Assembly (NCBI RefSeq): GCF_020639365.1
Contig: NZ_JAINUL010000001.1
Location: 8,362,609 to 8,426,608, forward strand
DNA: 64,000 bases
DNA from: Streptomyces flavotricini
Lineage (GTDB): Bacteria; Actinomycetota; Actinomycetes; Streptomycetales; Streptomycetaceae
Direction of reading: 5' to 3'
Part shown: in pieces, positions 34,531 to 45,123 of the stretch
Position numbering within the stretch: position 1 is the stretch's first letter
Layout: every line of letters begins with the position of its first letter
The notes under the pieces: model-generated
The model's input: the letters and a program-made list of their open reading frames with translations, nothing else
Databases searched by the model: none
Told to the model about the DNA's origin: nothing
Made by a program: the position numbers and the translations under genes

Positions 34531-34855
34531 CACTCGGTGATGACGTTCATGACTCGATCTTCGCGCTCCGTACACCGGCTTCGCAGTGAGTGGCCTCATG
34601 GGTTCTCATGACGGATGTCATGGACCGGGTGGGTGTCCGTCAAGCGGCGCATCGCGGGCCCGTACGGGCCCGGCCCGGTGGATCCGTCCCTCCCTCGCCG
34701 AATCGGCCGGGCGGGGCGGATCCACCGGTGTTCCGGCGTGGCCGGGGCGGCCGGGACGGTGGCTCCCGGAACCTGGGGGGTGTGCGGCGGAGCCCCCTCC
34801 CCCTGTACTCCCTCCCCCCGACAGGTACTGAACGCCGGTGGGGACACTTCGGTCC

Positions 34856-35430
34856 CTGTCCCTTCAGTCACTACCTAAACCTGCAGGTCAGCGGGTTGAG
34901 GCCGGTGGTCCAGGGACTGAAGGGACCCAACTTTCCAGTTATGAGCCAGATATGAACTACCAGGCTTCTTATATGCCTGCGCGCATACACGCACGCACGT
35001 AAAGAGCGGAAGTAGTGATTCTGAGTCCCTTCAGTCCCTGAGTCCTGGGGTGCAAGGCTCTGACCTGCATGTTTGCCGAGGGACTGAAAAGGGAGGGACT
35101 GAACGAGGGGCTGAGTGGTTCAGTACCTGTCCCGGCACCTGTTCGCAGGACCTGCCCGCCGGAGCCTCCGGTCGGCATGCAGGTCCTGCGTCGTACTCGA
35201 GGGCCGCTGGAGCCGCCGGTGGGGAGCCGGGGGTCGGTCGCGACACGCCCGGGGTGGCAGCCGATTCGAAGACGGAACTTTTCCGGACGAACCAGGGTAG
35301 AACTTCAGGGACTGAGGGACTGAAGGGACTGAATTCTCGATATAGCGGTGCCTGGCGCCCGAGCCCCCGCAGTCCCTGCGGTAATCTCCGCGATAGTGAA
35401 TCTTCAGTCCCTCTGGTCCCTGAGGCGCAG
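34856..35430. repeat. Iteron array 1 with alternating Pu-Py tract (candidate origin)
   Basis: AGGGACTG or its complement CAGTCCCT occurs at least nine times, often in 9-bp tandem (around 34912, 35023-35040, 35080-35102, 35306-35331, 35404-35412). Between them, 34971-35001 is an alternating purine-pyrimidine tract starting TATATG and followed by CGCGCATACACGCACGCACG. Iterons beside an easily melted tract, upstream of a primase-polymerase and SF3 helicase, form the classic architecture of a plasmid origin. No gene is apparent in this stretch. Confidence 0.7.
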
Positions 35431-35520
35431 GTCAGCCAGCCTGTACGTCAGGGACCGGGTCCGGGGACACGAACCGCCGTGCCCGACAGCCGCCCCCGAC
35501 ACCGCGTCAAGGAAGAGCCA

Positions 35521-36621
35521 GTGCTGGTCCATCCCGAGAACCCGCGCCACGGCGCGACCGGCGGGACGGCGCTGGACGTGGCGGCCTGGCTGGCCTCGCG
35601 CGGCTATCCGGTGCACCCCCTGGCCCCCGGGACCAAGACGCCCGCCGCGAACTGCCGGGAGTGCACGGGCCGTCACCACTCCCCCGAGGCGTGCCCCTGC
35701 CACGCGCAGGGCCGTTGGTGCCACGGGTTCCACGCGGCCACCACCGACCTGGACACCCTGCGCGCATGGTGGCGCAGGGAGCCCGAGTTCGGCATCGGCG
35801 TGGCCTGCGGCGCAGCCGGGCTCGTGGTCATCGACGTGGACGCCCACGCCTGCGGGCTGCCCGACCGGCAGCGGCTGCTGCCCGGCATCCCCATCGACGA
35901 CCGCGTCGACCTGACCGGCCTGCAGAGCGGATTCGACACCTTGGCGCTGCTGGCCGCCCACCGTTCCCGGCCCGACCCCTGCGAGGACGCCTCGACCCTG
36001 CGGGTCCGCACGCCGTCCGGGGGGATGCACATCTGGTACCGGGCGCCCAAGGGCGGGCCACGGCTGCGGTGTTCCAGCGGGTCGAGCTCCCGGGTCGCGC
36101 TCGCCTGGCAGGTCGACGTACGGGCCGAGGGGGGCTACATCGTGGCTCCGACGACGCGTACGGCCGCCGGGGTCTACGAGGCGCTGCCGGGGGCCCGGCT
36201 GCCCGCCCCCCTGCCGCTGTGGCTGGTCGCCGAGCTCGTCCGTACGGGACACGCGGACTCCCCCGCGCCCGCCGGGGCCTCTCCCTGCCCTTCTCCGGCT
36301 CCCGCAGCCGTACGGGGGCTCCCTCTGCGCGGAGTTCGGCAGGAGGCCGGGAGACGGCTGCTGAGGGGCCTCCTGGAGGAAGTCGGCTCCTGTGGGGCGA
36401 GCCCGTCCGGAACGGCCTTCAGCGAGAAGCTCAACCGCGCCGCCTTCACCGCGGGCGGGCTCGTCGCGGGCGGCCATCTCGACGCGGCGGAGGGCCGCCT
36501 GCTCCTGCTCGAAGCGGCGGACCGGGCGCGGCCCCGCCAGTCGCGCCGCAACGTCCTCATCGTCGAGTCAGGGCTGCGCGCCGGAAGCGATCGGCCGATC
36601 CACCCCAAGGAACGCACATGA
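35521..36621 (+). CDS. Bifunctional primase-polymerase (AEP, Prim-Pol)
   Basis: The 366-residue protein has the archaeo-eukaryotic primase fold: motif I LVVIDVDAHA (acidic metal ligands), SGGMHIWYR (catalytic His) and QVDVRAEGGYIVAP. An N-terminal CREC...CPC cluster may bind zinc. It should prime and extend DNA at the origin. The GTG at 35521 has GGAAGAG upstream; a GTG at 35479 is an alternative. It overlaps the helicase gene by ATGA. A paralogue lies at 63177. Confidence 0.9.
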   Translation: MLVHPENPRHGATGGTALDVAAWLASRGYPVHPLAPGTKTPAANCRECTGRHHSPEACPCHAQGRWCHGFHAATTDLDTLRAWWRREPEFGIGVACGAAGLVVIDVDAHACGLPDRQRLLPGIPIDDRVDLTGLQSGFDTLALLAAHRSRPDPCEDASTLRVRTPSGGMHIWYRAPKGGPRLRCSSGSSSRVALAWQVDVRAEGGYIVAPTTRTAAGVYEALPGARLPAPLPLWLVAELVRTGHADSPAPAGASPCPSPAPAAVRGLPLRGVRQEAGRRLLRGLLEEVGSCGASPSGTAFSEKLNRAAFTAGGLVAGGHLDAAEGRLLLLEAADRARPRQSRRNVLIVESGLRAGSDRPIHPKERT

Positions 36622-38297
36622 GCAGCGCCAAGAGCACGGGGTTCAACGCCCAGGCGGCGGCGGAACAGCTCGCCGCGTTCACGGCCGAGGTGACGGTGGA
36701 TCAGGGCGTGACCGGTGAGAGCGCCGCCGCGCCCGCCGGATCGCCGGCGCCCACGGCGTCCGCCGCGTTCGCCGCCGCCGCGGCGCGCGGCAAGCGGCGC
36801 CTGCCCGCCCAGCAGAACGCGGCCCCGGTCCCCGCCGGCGCGGGCGGCGCCGACTTCATCCAGACGGGCCTGCTGCACAACCTCAGCGACCGCGGCAACG
36901 CCAAGCTCTTCGCCCACCTCCACCACGACCGGTTCCGGCACGTCGAGGGGCTCGGCTGGTACGTCTGGGACGAGTACCGCTGGAAGCGCACCGGCGGCGA
37001 GAAGGCCGCGATCTGGGCCGCGGGCGACATGGCGGAGGAACTGCCCCTGCACGACCCGCGCGGCTACTTCACCGACCGGGAGCTGTCCCAGCACCGCAAG
37101 CGCGCGATGTCCACCTCGGGCGTCAAGGCCATGCTCACCCAGGCGAAGGCCTCCCCCGAACTGGCCCTGGACCCCGACACCCTGGACGGGGACAAGTACG
37201 CCCTGTGCACCCCGGCGGGCGTCGTGGACCTGCGTACGGGCGACCTGCACAAGCCCGACCCCACGCGGGACCTGCACTCGCGCGCCACGCACCTGGCGCC
37301 CGAGGCGATGCCGACGCCCCGGTTCCACCGCTTCCTCGACGAGACGTTCGGGGACGACGAGAAGGGGCAGGAGATGATCAACTTCCTTCATCTCCTGCTC
37401 GGCTACTCCATCACCGGCGACGTCGGCGGGCAGGTCCTGCCCTTCCTCTACGGCGTCGGCGCGAACGGCAAGTCCGCCCTCCTCGACGTCGTCATCAAGA
37501 TCCTCGGGGACTACGCGGACGTGGCGCCGCCCGGCTTCCTGATGGAACGCGGCAAGTTCAACGAGCACTCCACCGAGCTGACCGAGCTGCACGGGCGGCG
37601 CCTGTTCGTCTGCAGCGAGCTCAAGCCGCACGACAAGTTCGACGAGGCCCGGGTCAAACTGCTGACCGGTGGTGACCGGCTCAAGGCCCGGCGGATGCGG
37701 CAGGACTTCTTCAGCTTCGAGCCCACCCACAAGCTCTGGCTGCTCGGCAACCACCGTCCCGAGGTCGGCACCGGCGGACATGCGTTCTGGCGCCGCATCC
37801 GGCTCATCCCGTTCGAGAAGGTCGTCCCCGACCACCGGAAGATCGACAATCTGGCGGAGACGCTCGTCCAGGAGGAGGGCCCCGGCATCCTGCACTGGAT
37901 GATCCAGGGGGCCAAGGCCTATCTCGCCGCCAAGCCGGCCCTGACGGGGCCGAGCGTCGTCCGCAGCGCCACGCAGGCGTACGCGACGACCGAGGACCAC
38001 ATCGGGCGGTTCCTCGGCGAGTGCTGCACCACGGGCGGGGCCGACCTGCCCGATCCCCGCGACCTCAAGGTCGAGCAGGGCGCCCTGTACCGGGCGTACA
38101 GTGCCTGGTGCCTCGACGGCGAGGGGCTGCGGCCCGCGACCACGCGCGCGTTCGCCACACGCATCCGCGCCGAGGTCGGCGTCGCCTCGCCCAACGAGAT
38201 GCTCCGCTCGAACGGGCAGAAGTTCTACCCCGGACTGGCTCTCCTGGCCGATGAGGAGCAGACTCCGCGCGAGGCGAACAGGGCAACCACGACGTGA
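36618..38297 (+). CDS. P4/D5-type SF3 replicative helicase
   Basis: The 559-residue protein has a D5_N region (CTPAGVVDLRTGDL) and an SF3 helicase core with Walker A GVGANGKSALL, Walker B-like LFVCSELKP and sensor HKLWLLGNHRPEV. It would unwind the origin and work with the coupled primase-polymerase. The N-terminal 80 residues are Ala/Pro-rich and disordered. The ATG overlaps the primase stop. Confidence 0.92.
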   Translation: MSSAKSTGFNAQAAAEQLAAFTAEVTVDQGVTGESAAAPAGSPAPTASAAFAAAAARGKRRLPAQQNAAPVPAGAGGADFIQTGLLHNLSDRGNAKLFAHLHHDRFRHVEGLGWYVWDEYRWKRTGGEKAAIWAAGDMAEELPLHDPRGYFTDRELSQHRKRAMSTSGVKAMLTQAKASPELALDPDTLDGDKYALCTPAGVVDLRTGDLHKPDPTRDLHSRATHLAPEAMPTPRFHRFLDETFGDDEKGQEMINFLHLLLGYSITGDVGGQVLPFLYGVGANGKSALLDVVIKILGDYADVAPPGFLMERGKFNEHSTELTELHGRRLFVCSELKPHDKFDEARVKLLTGGDRLKARRMRQDFFSFEPTHKLWLLGNHRPEVGTGGHAFWRRIRLIPFEKVVPDHRKIDNLAETLVQEEGPGILHWMIQGAKAYLAAKPALTGPSVVRSATQAYATTEDHIGRFLGECCTTGGADLPDPRDLKVEQGALYRAYSAWCLDGEGLRPATTRAFATRIRAEVGVASPNEMLRSNGQKFYPGLALLADEEQTPREANRATTT

Positions 38298-38480
38298 TCG
38301 GACGATGGGTGATGCCGCCCCGGGGTGGGCACGCCTACGATGGACAAGGAAGATGAACAGACCCACCACCCGGCAGCGGCCCGCAGGGCCCTGCTGCATA
38401 CCGGCATCGGCGCCGCCGCCCGCGGCGTGGAGGGACCAGGGGCTCCACCGGGCCCATGTGATCGAGGAGGGACCCAGGCC

Positions 38481-38858
38481 ATGAGCTCGCTACTGACATC
38501 AAGCGATCTCGCCCACGAGGACAAAGTGGTGTGGCTGGAGGACCCCGAAGAGCTCGACTACGTGCGCCAGGCCCTGGACAAAACGCCCCGCCGCCGGGGG
38601 AAGCCGCGCTACCACCGGGACGGCCGCATGATCGGCTTCACCGAGCTCGGCGACACCGCCGAGGCGGATCCGGACAGCGGTCTGCAGAAGCGGCGCGTCT
38701 TCTACCTGCTGCCGCACGACCGCGATGCGGAGCCGCACGGCCTGTACCGGGAGGGCGCGCCGGGCGAGGCCGTCGACCCGCGGACGATCGGGCCGCGGCA
38801 GGTGGGCAGGAAGACCGAGCGCTCCCAGCGGGGTCTGTCGGCGCCCACGGTCGCGTGA
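38481..38858 (+). CDS. Hypothetical protein downstream of replication genes
   Basis: The 125-residue acidic protein (LLTSSDLAHEDKVVWLEDPE, then KPRYHRDGRMIGFTELGD and RRVFYLLPHDRDAEP) is not recognised. GAGGAGG precedes its ATG. Position suggests a role in plasmid replication or copy control, but nothing in the sequence shows it. Confidence 0.65.
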   Translation: MSSLLTSSDLAHEDKVVWLEDPEELDYVRQALDKTPRRRGKPRYHRDGRMIGFTELGDTAEADPDSGLQKRRVFYLLPHDRDAEPHGLYREGAPGEAVDPRTIGPRQVGRKTERSQRGLSAPTVA

Positions 38859-38953
38859 CGCCGGTCGCCATCGGGCGCCTGATTTCGGTCGATTTCTCCT
38901 GTCGCCCGGCTTCCGGATTCCTGGTTTCCGTTTCTTGTTCGTGATTCCGTTTT

Positions 38954-38992
38954 TCAGTCCCTTGAGTCCCTCCGGTCCCTGTTCGGTCCCTG
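38954..38992. repeat. Downstream iteron cluster
   Basis: Four iteron-like units (CAGTCCCT, GAGTCCCT, CGGTCCCT, CGGTCCCT) follow in about 40 bases. They match iteron array 1 and bracket the replication operon on its far side. A further TTCAGACCCT lies near 39773. Confidence 0.55.
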
Positions 38993-39011
38993 TCCTGTCG
39001 CCCGTTCCGGG

Positions 39012-39758
39012 TCAGGACAGGGCCAGGACGCAGAGCTCGTGGCCTTCCGGATCCGTCAGACAGGTCCACGGCACGTCGCCCTGGCCGACGTCGAGATCGG
39101 TGGCGCCGAGGGCCCGCAGCCGGGCCGCCTCCCCCGTTTCGTCGTCGCCGGGGTACGCCAGCAGGTCGAGATGGACGCGGTCCGGCACGGTCTTCACGCC
39201 GGGCGTGCGGATGAACTCGAGGTACGGGCCGACGCCCCGGGCCGAGCGCAGCACCGCCTGATCGTCGGACACCCCGTGCAGGGTCCAGTCGATCGCCGCG
39301 TCCCAGAACCGGGCCATCGCCCGCGGATCCGCGCAGTCGACCACCACCGCGGCGACCGGGCCGGTGTCGCGGTACACCTTCCGGGGCTCCAGTACGCAGA
39401 ACTCGTTGCCCTCGGGGTCGGCGAGGACCGTCCACGGCACGTCGCCCTGGCCCACGTCGGCGGGGGTCGCACCGAGGGAGCGCAGGCGCGCGACCAGCTC
39501 CGCCCGGTGGGCCGCGGACGTGGTCGCGAGGTCGAGGTGCACACGGTTCTTCGCCGCCGTCCTGGCTTCCGGGACGGTGACGACGTCGATGCCGACGGCG
39601 ACCGGGTCGGGCCAGACGAAGGGGCCGGCGGGCCCGACGTACGTGGTCACGCCGGGTGTCCCGGCGGAGGCGGTCCAGCCGAGTGCCGCCGCCCAGAACC
39701 GGCCGAGCGCCTCGGCGTCGAGGGCCTTGATGTTCACCTGGACGGGTCGTAGCGGCAT
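39012..39758 (-). CDS. Two-domain VOC/glyoxalase-like protein
   Basis: The 248-residue protein has two tandem VOC domains, each with an RVHLDL strand and WTVLADPEGNEFCVL or WTCLTDPEGHELCVL. Such proteins often bind or sequester small toxic molecules such as antibiotics. It lies just after tpg on the same strand. Confidence 0.88.
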   Translation of the reverse strand: MPLRPVQVNIKALDAEALGRFWAAALGWTASAGTPGVTTYVGPAGPFVWPDPVAVGIDVVTVPEARTAAKNRVHLDLATTSAAHRAELVARLRSLGATPADVGQGDVPWTVLADPEGNEFCVLEPRKVYRDTGPVAAVVVDCADPRAMARFWDAAIDWTLHGVSDDQAVLRSARGVGPYLEFIRTPGVKTVPDRVHLDLLAYPGDDETGEAARLRALGATDLDVGQGDVPWTCLTDPEGHELCVLALS

Positions 39759-39806
39759 GGCGTACTCGGTCCCTTCAGACCCTGTGGGCGTCGGTCGCGT
39801 GCGTCC

Positions 39807-40361
39807 TCAGAACGCGAAGTCGACGTAGTCGATGTCGGTGAACTCCACCAGCAGGCCGCCGGCGCGGGCGCCGTTGTCCTTGAAGTAGATCTCCTGGAGG
39901 CCTTCCGCGGCGATGGCGCGCAGCCGGGCTTCGCCGGCGCCGGCCTCCTGGGCGGCGAAGAGGCGGCCCGCGTACTCCGGGGGCAGGTGCTGGGTGATGC
40001 GGCGCATGCGGCCGTCGTCGGTGGTGCCGGGAGCGGCGGTGAAGCCGAAGCGGGCGCGGGTCTCGATGACCAGGCCGGTCGTCTGCGCGGCCTTCGCACG
40101 GGCGCGCTTGCGCACCAAGGGCTGCCAGCGGCGGCGTACCTCGGACTCCAAACGGGCGGCGAGGGCCGGCTTGGGCTGCCTGAGCTGGTCCTTGACGTAG
40201 CGCTCGACCGTGCGCTGGGAGATGCCGAGCAGGCGGGCCGCCTCGCGGGTGGACTTGAGCTGTTTGACGAGGAAGCGCATCTGGGCACCCGCCGTTTTGG
40301 GGACGGGACGGGTGAAGTGCTGTTCGTCGGCGCGGGTGAGGCTGTCGTCGATCTCGGGCAT
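39807..40361 (-). CDS. tpg: Telomere terminal protein Tpg
   Basis: The 184-residue protein matches the size and pattern of Streptomyces Tpg. It has a helix-turn-helix STREAARLLGISQRTVERYV (37-56), a basic centre (RKRARAKAAQ) and a C-terminal EFTDIDYVDFAF. Tpg is covalently attached to 5' telomere ends and primes end patching; a Thr lies at position 114 (PGTTDD), the residue I recall as the priming site in the family. Tap is encoded six bases upstream on the same message. This gene strongly supports a linear replicon. Confidence 0.93.
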   Translation of the reverse strand: MPEIDDSLTRADEQHFTRPVPKTAGAQMRFLVKQLKSTREAARLLGISQRTVERYVKDQLRQPKPALAARLESEVRRRWQPLVRKRARAKAAQTTGLVIETRARFGFTAAPGTTDDGRMRRITQHLPPEYAGRLFAAQEAGAGEARLRAIAAEGLQEIYFKDNGARAGGLLVEFTDIDYVDFAF

Positions 40362-40367
40362 GTCCGG

Positions 40368-42527
40368 CTACTCTCCGTCGGCCGCGGCGTCGTGGCCCTT
40401 GATGTGGCGGGCGGGGTTGAGTCCCTGGTCGAGCATCTCGACGGCCCACAGGAGGGACTGGGTGCCCTCGTGCTTGACCATGCCGGGGCTGACGCCGAGG
40501 CGGAAGCCGCCGGGGAGCGGCTTGCCCTCGGGGGTGCGGGGGAGGAAGTCGAGGGGGCTCGGGCCGTCGGAGAGGTACACCGCGCAGTCGGAGAGGACGG
40601 CGATGGGGTGCAGCCCGGCGGCGGCGAGCTTGTTCATCTTGCGGTGCATGTTGACGCGGGCCGTGGAAATGACGGCGGCGCGGATGTCGGGGCGCCAGGT
40701 GGGGCGTTCGAGGGCGGGCCAGGGTTCGCCCGGGCGGTACGCGGCGCCCTGGGGGCGTTCGCGGAGCTTGCCGATGCCGCCCTTGACGGTGGACTTGATG
40801 GCCGAGAGGACCGGTTTCAGGACGGGATCGGGGTGCTCCTGGAGCTCGGCCATCGCCGCGAGGAACTCGGGCTCGGGGAGCGCGGAGGTGACACCGAGGT
40901 CCGCCATGGTGGCCATGTACGCGTCGCGCAGGCGGGTGTACCAGGCGTCGAGGTACGGGCCGTGGTCCGGGCGGAGCCAGGCCTCGGTGGCGTGGACGGG
41001 GTGGCCGAGCTCCTGCGCGTAGGCGAGGGTCGGGGTCGCGTACCAGGCGGGGCCGGTGGGCGGATGGCCGTTCGGGGTGAAGGGGCTGGGCAGGCGGGGG
41101 TCCAGTTCGAGGGAGGAGAGGTCCGCGAGCCAGCAGCCGGGGGTCTTCGGGTCGAAGCGGGGGCTCCGGGTGTGCACGGCGGGGCCGATGCCGACGGGGA
41201 GACGGTTGGCCGCCGCGGCGAAGGCCATGTTCACGTCGATGCCGACGGCGTGGGCACGGGCGCATTCGGCGTCGGTCAGGAGCTGGGGGTCGCGGATCCA
41301 GTCGTACGCCTCTTCGTCGAGGACCTGGTCCGGGGTGCGCTGGTGGGCGCGGGGGTACAGGGCGGCGACGACCGGGTGCTCGTCGGGGGCCTCGGGCGGG
41401 GCCGGGTCGACGGCCCGGGTGAGGGAGCCGGCGACGGGTGCGGACTCCCAGGTGTTGGTCTCGGGGTTGCGGGCGGCGCGGGTGGGCGGGCGCAGGGCCG
41501 TCATGAGTTCGAGACCGGAGACGGCGGTGGAGCCGCGGGGGGTGAGGACGCGGGCGGCGTACGTGGTCAGCAGCGCGGCCAGTTCCGGAGCGGGGAGCTC
41601 GGCGGTGTGCTCGCCCCAGGCGCGGGCGTCGAGGGCGCCCCAGGGGAGGACCGCGAGCTGGACGCACTGGCGGCCGGTGGTGGGGGTGGCGGGGCGGTAG
41701 ATGCGGGGCCAGGGACCGAAGCCGCGGCGGGTGAGCTGCCACTTGGCCTTGGCGAGGAGCTTGAGGGTGGGGTGGTCGTCGGGGAGGCGGAGGGTGCGGC
41801 GGTCCTCGAGGGTGGGGGGCAGGCCGAGCGCCTCGGCGGCCGCGGGTGTGAGGACGAGGAGGGGGTCGCCGTCCTTCCCGTTGCGGTGGAGGCGGGGGGA
41901 GCGGAGATCGGCGTCGGGGCCGAGGGCCCAGGCGATGAGGGTGGGGAGGTCGGTGCGGGCCTTGGGGGGGAGAGGGAGGAGGAGGCCGTGGGCGGCGTGG
42001 GCCTTGTCGGTGCCGTCGAGGACGACGAGGGGACCGTTCCCTTCCACGGGGACGGGGCGGGCGGCGACTGCGGTGCGCGCGGGGGCCGGGGCGTTGACGG
42101 CGTTAACGGCGTTAACGGTCGGCGGGGCCGACGGGGCTGAGGGCTGTGCCGGGGCCGGCTGCTTCGAAGCCGGGGCGTCAATGGCGTTAACGGTCGGGGG
42201 CGCCGGAGCGGGGGGCCGTGCCGGGGCCGGCTGCTTCGAAGCCGGGGCGTTAACGGCGTTAACGGGCGGGTCCGGGTGGAGGGTGGAGAGGCCTTCCAGG
42301 AGGCGGGCGTAGGCGGCGCGCTTGGGGGCGCGGGGGGCCGTACGACCGGTCTCCCAGGACGTGACCGTTTCGCGGCGGACGGAGAGGGCCTTGGCGATCT
42401 GGTCCTGGCTCAGGCCCGCGGCTTCGCGCAGGCGCTTGCGCTCGTCCGGGTGGGGGAGCGGGTCCTGGGCGGCTTCCTCGAGCAGCGCGTCGACCGCTGC
42501 GAAGAGGCTCTCTTGTTCGTCGGGCAT
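40368..42527 (-). CDS. tap: Telomere-associated protein Tap
   Basis: The 719-residue protein has an XRE helix-turn-helix (30-62, AGLSQDQIAKALSVRRETVT), then a Pro/Ala/Asn linker and a large domain characteristic of Tap, which binds the telomere 3' overhang and recruits Tpg. The ATG at 42527 has GGAGG eight bases upstream. The linker (about residues 88-155) contains repeated VNAVNAP units encoded by GTTAAC palindromes that probably double as ParB-binding sites. tap and tpg form an operon. Confidence 0.93.
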   Translation of the reverse strand: MPDEQESLFAAVDALLEEAAQDPLPHPDERKRLREAAGLSQDQIAKALSVRRETVTSWETGRTAPRAPKRAAYARLLEGLSTLHPDPPVNAVNAPASKQPAPARPPAPAPPTVNAIDAPASKQPAPAQPSAPSAPPTVNAVNAVNAPAPARTAVAARPVPVEGNGPLVVLDGTDKAHAAHGLLLPLPPKARTDLPTLIAWALGPDADLRSPRLHRNGKDGDPLLVLTPAAAEALGLPPTLEDRRTLRLPDDHPTLKLLAKAKWQLTRRGFGPWPRIYRPATPTTGRQCVQLAVLPWGALDARAWGEHTAELPAPELAALLTTYAARVLTPRGSTAVSGLELMTALRPPTRAARNPETNTWESAPVAGSLTRAVDPAPPEAPDEHPVVAALYPRAHQRTPDQVLDEEAYDWIRDPQLLTDAECARAHAVGIDVNMAFAAAANRLPVGIGPAVHTRSPRFDPKTPGCWLADLSSLELDPRLPSPFTPNGHPPTGPAWYATPTLAYAQELGHPVHATEAWLRPDHGPYLDAWYTRLRDAYMATMADLGVTSALPEPEFLAAMAELQEHPDPVLKPVLSAIKSTVKGGIGKLRERPQGAAYRPGEPWPALERPTWRPDIRAAVISTARVNMHRKMNKLAAAGLHPIAVLSDCAVYLSDGPSPLDFLPRTPEGKPLPGGFRLGVSPGMVKHEGTQSLLWAVEMLDQGLNPARHIKGHDAAADGE
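42092..42263. repeat. GTTAAC palindrome cluster within tap
   Basis: Exact GTTAAC occurs at 42102, 42111, 42186, 42249 and 42258, with a GTTGAC variant at 42092. Adjacent copies are spaced 9 bp as GTTAACGGC. On the coding strand they encode Val-Asn-Ala-Val-Asn. They belong to a centromere-like set spread over 6 kb around parAB. Confidence 0.7.
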
Positions 42528-42604
42528 GGTACTTACCTCCGTGTGCAGCCTAGGTGAACCGCACGGCTGAACGCACATGAAGCGCACGTGGGGGCGCTGA
42601 CGGC

Positions 42605-42628
42605 GTTAACGGCGTTAACGGCGTTAAC
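42605..42628. repeat. Three tandem GTTAACGGC units between tap and parB
   Basis: GTTAAC occurs at 42605, 42614 and 42623, with GTTAACGGC repeated at exact 9-bp period in the intergenic region downstream of parB and upstream of tap. It is the most compact cluster of the set and a strong candidate parS core. Confidence 0.75.
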
Positions 42629-42662
42629 GCCCCCGGCGTGGGTACTGCCCCGGATGCCCGGC

Positions 42663-43654
<992 letters not shown>

Positions 43655-43658
<4 letters not shown>

Positions 43659-44932
43659 GAGATCTCCCTGGCGAGGGCGCGCAGCGCGATGGCCTGGTCG
43701 CCCTTGGGTGAGTAGACGAACAGCGGCTGCTTCACGCGGACGGCTTCGCGCTGTTCCTTGAGGTCGGGCACGATCGCCACGACGCGCGGATCCTTTATGT
43801 CCATCCAGGCCTGCAGCGAGGAGGTCGCGATGTAGCCGCGGCGGCCGTCGTAGAGGTTGACGACGAGGCCGAGGTAGTCGATGTCGAGGCTGAGGTCGTC
43901 GCGCAGGTCGTTGATCTGGGAGGTGAGGAGGTCGTACGCGTCGGCTGACGAGTCCTCCGCCTGTACGACGATCAGCGCGCCGGAGGCACCCGGCTGCTCG
44001 GTGTCGCGGCGGCGCCCGTAGTAGATGGCGGCGTCCATGCTGAGGCCGAGGCTGGGCGGGCAGTCGATGAGGATGACGTCGTACTCGGACTCGACGGGGG
44101 CCAGCGCGCGTTCGAGGGCGGCCTCGCGGGCGCGGACGGTGGAGAGGCGGACGTCGAGGAGGAAGGCGTCCGTGCAGGCGGGCAGGAGGTGGAGGCGGTT
44201 GCCGAAGCGCTGGTCCGGGACGGGGACGATCAGGTCGGCGAGGGGCCCCTTGGCCTCGCCGGCCATGTGGCAGGTGAGGCTGTCGCCGCCGATGGGCAGG
44301 GGCTGCTGGCCGAGCTGCTTGGTGAGGTGGCCCTGGGGGTCGAAGTCGACCAGCAGGACGCGCATGCCGAGGCCGGGGAGGTCTTCGAGGTCGAGGGGGG
44401 TGGTCTCGGGGGGCTGGTGCCCGCTCGCCCTGCCGTCCTCGCCGTCTTCGGTCGCCGAGTGGCGGGCCAGCTGACGGGCGATGCGGACCGGGTGGAGGCT
44501 GTCCGGGTCCTCGGCGAGGGCTTCTGCCGTGCCGGCGGTGATGGCGGTCTTGCCGACGCCGCCCTTCTGGTTGCACACGACGATGCGGCGTACGACGGAG
44601 GGCCGCCTGACCGTGGGCGCGGGATTCATCTCCAACCAGAGGCGGACCGCTTGGGCGAGGCCCTGGATGAGGGAGACGCCACGGTCCTTGGAGCCGGCGC
44701 GGAAGGACTCCCACTGGCCGGAGGGCAGCCAGGTGGAGAACGATTCGGCGCCCGAGGTGTCGACGGGGGAGGGGGCGGAGGCGAGGGCGCTCCAGTGGGC
44801 GATTCCCTGGTGGACGGCATCCTGGATGTCCACCCGCAGTTGGGCGGTGCGGATTTTCAACTCCTGGCGGAGCCACGGGGGGAGCTTGGAGACGACCTTC
44901 TCTCGGTCGCTCTGAGTCGAGGGCGAAGTCAT
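43655..44932 (-). CDS. parA: ParA-family partition ATPase
   Basis: The 425-residue protein has a ~110-residue N-terminal extension, likely DNA-binding, then a deviant Walker A KGGVGKT, Walker A' LLVDFDPQGHLT and Walker B VILIDCPPSLGLS. It drives segregation of ParB-bound DNA and, through the extension, may repress its own promoter (type Ia-like). The ATG at 44932 was chosen because the frame above it is not protein-like. parB follows by overlap. Confidence 0.92.
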
Positions 44933-44938
44933 GAGAGG

Positions 44939-45000
44939 GACTTTACTAACGTTCGTGGGTCCATGTGCGCGCCACGCTTGGGTTTTGCTAACGAAATGGT
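44939..45000 (-). promoter_or_regulatory. parA upstream region with CTAACG motifs
   Basis: TTTACTAACGTTCG and TTTTGCTAACGAAATGG lie about 45 bases apart upstream of parA. The paired motif may be a ParA or ParB operator. I see no clear promoter boxes. Confidence 0.35.
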
Positions 45001-45123
45001 CCGTCATTGCCCGTGAGGGGTGAGTTACGGGCTCCGGGTACGCGACAGGGCGGCCTCGTACACGTCGTAGCGAGCACCCCCGTGGTTCACCACGGCGTGT
45101 GCGAGGCCGCCCTGGACACGTCG

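Noticed and set aside
39775..41742. 655-residue minus-strand frame over tpg/tap
   Set aside because: It is an alternative frame of the same strand, His/Arg/Pro-rich, while tap and tpg have family-specific sequence.
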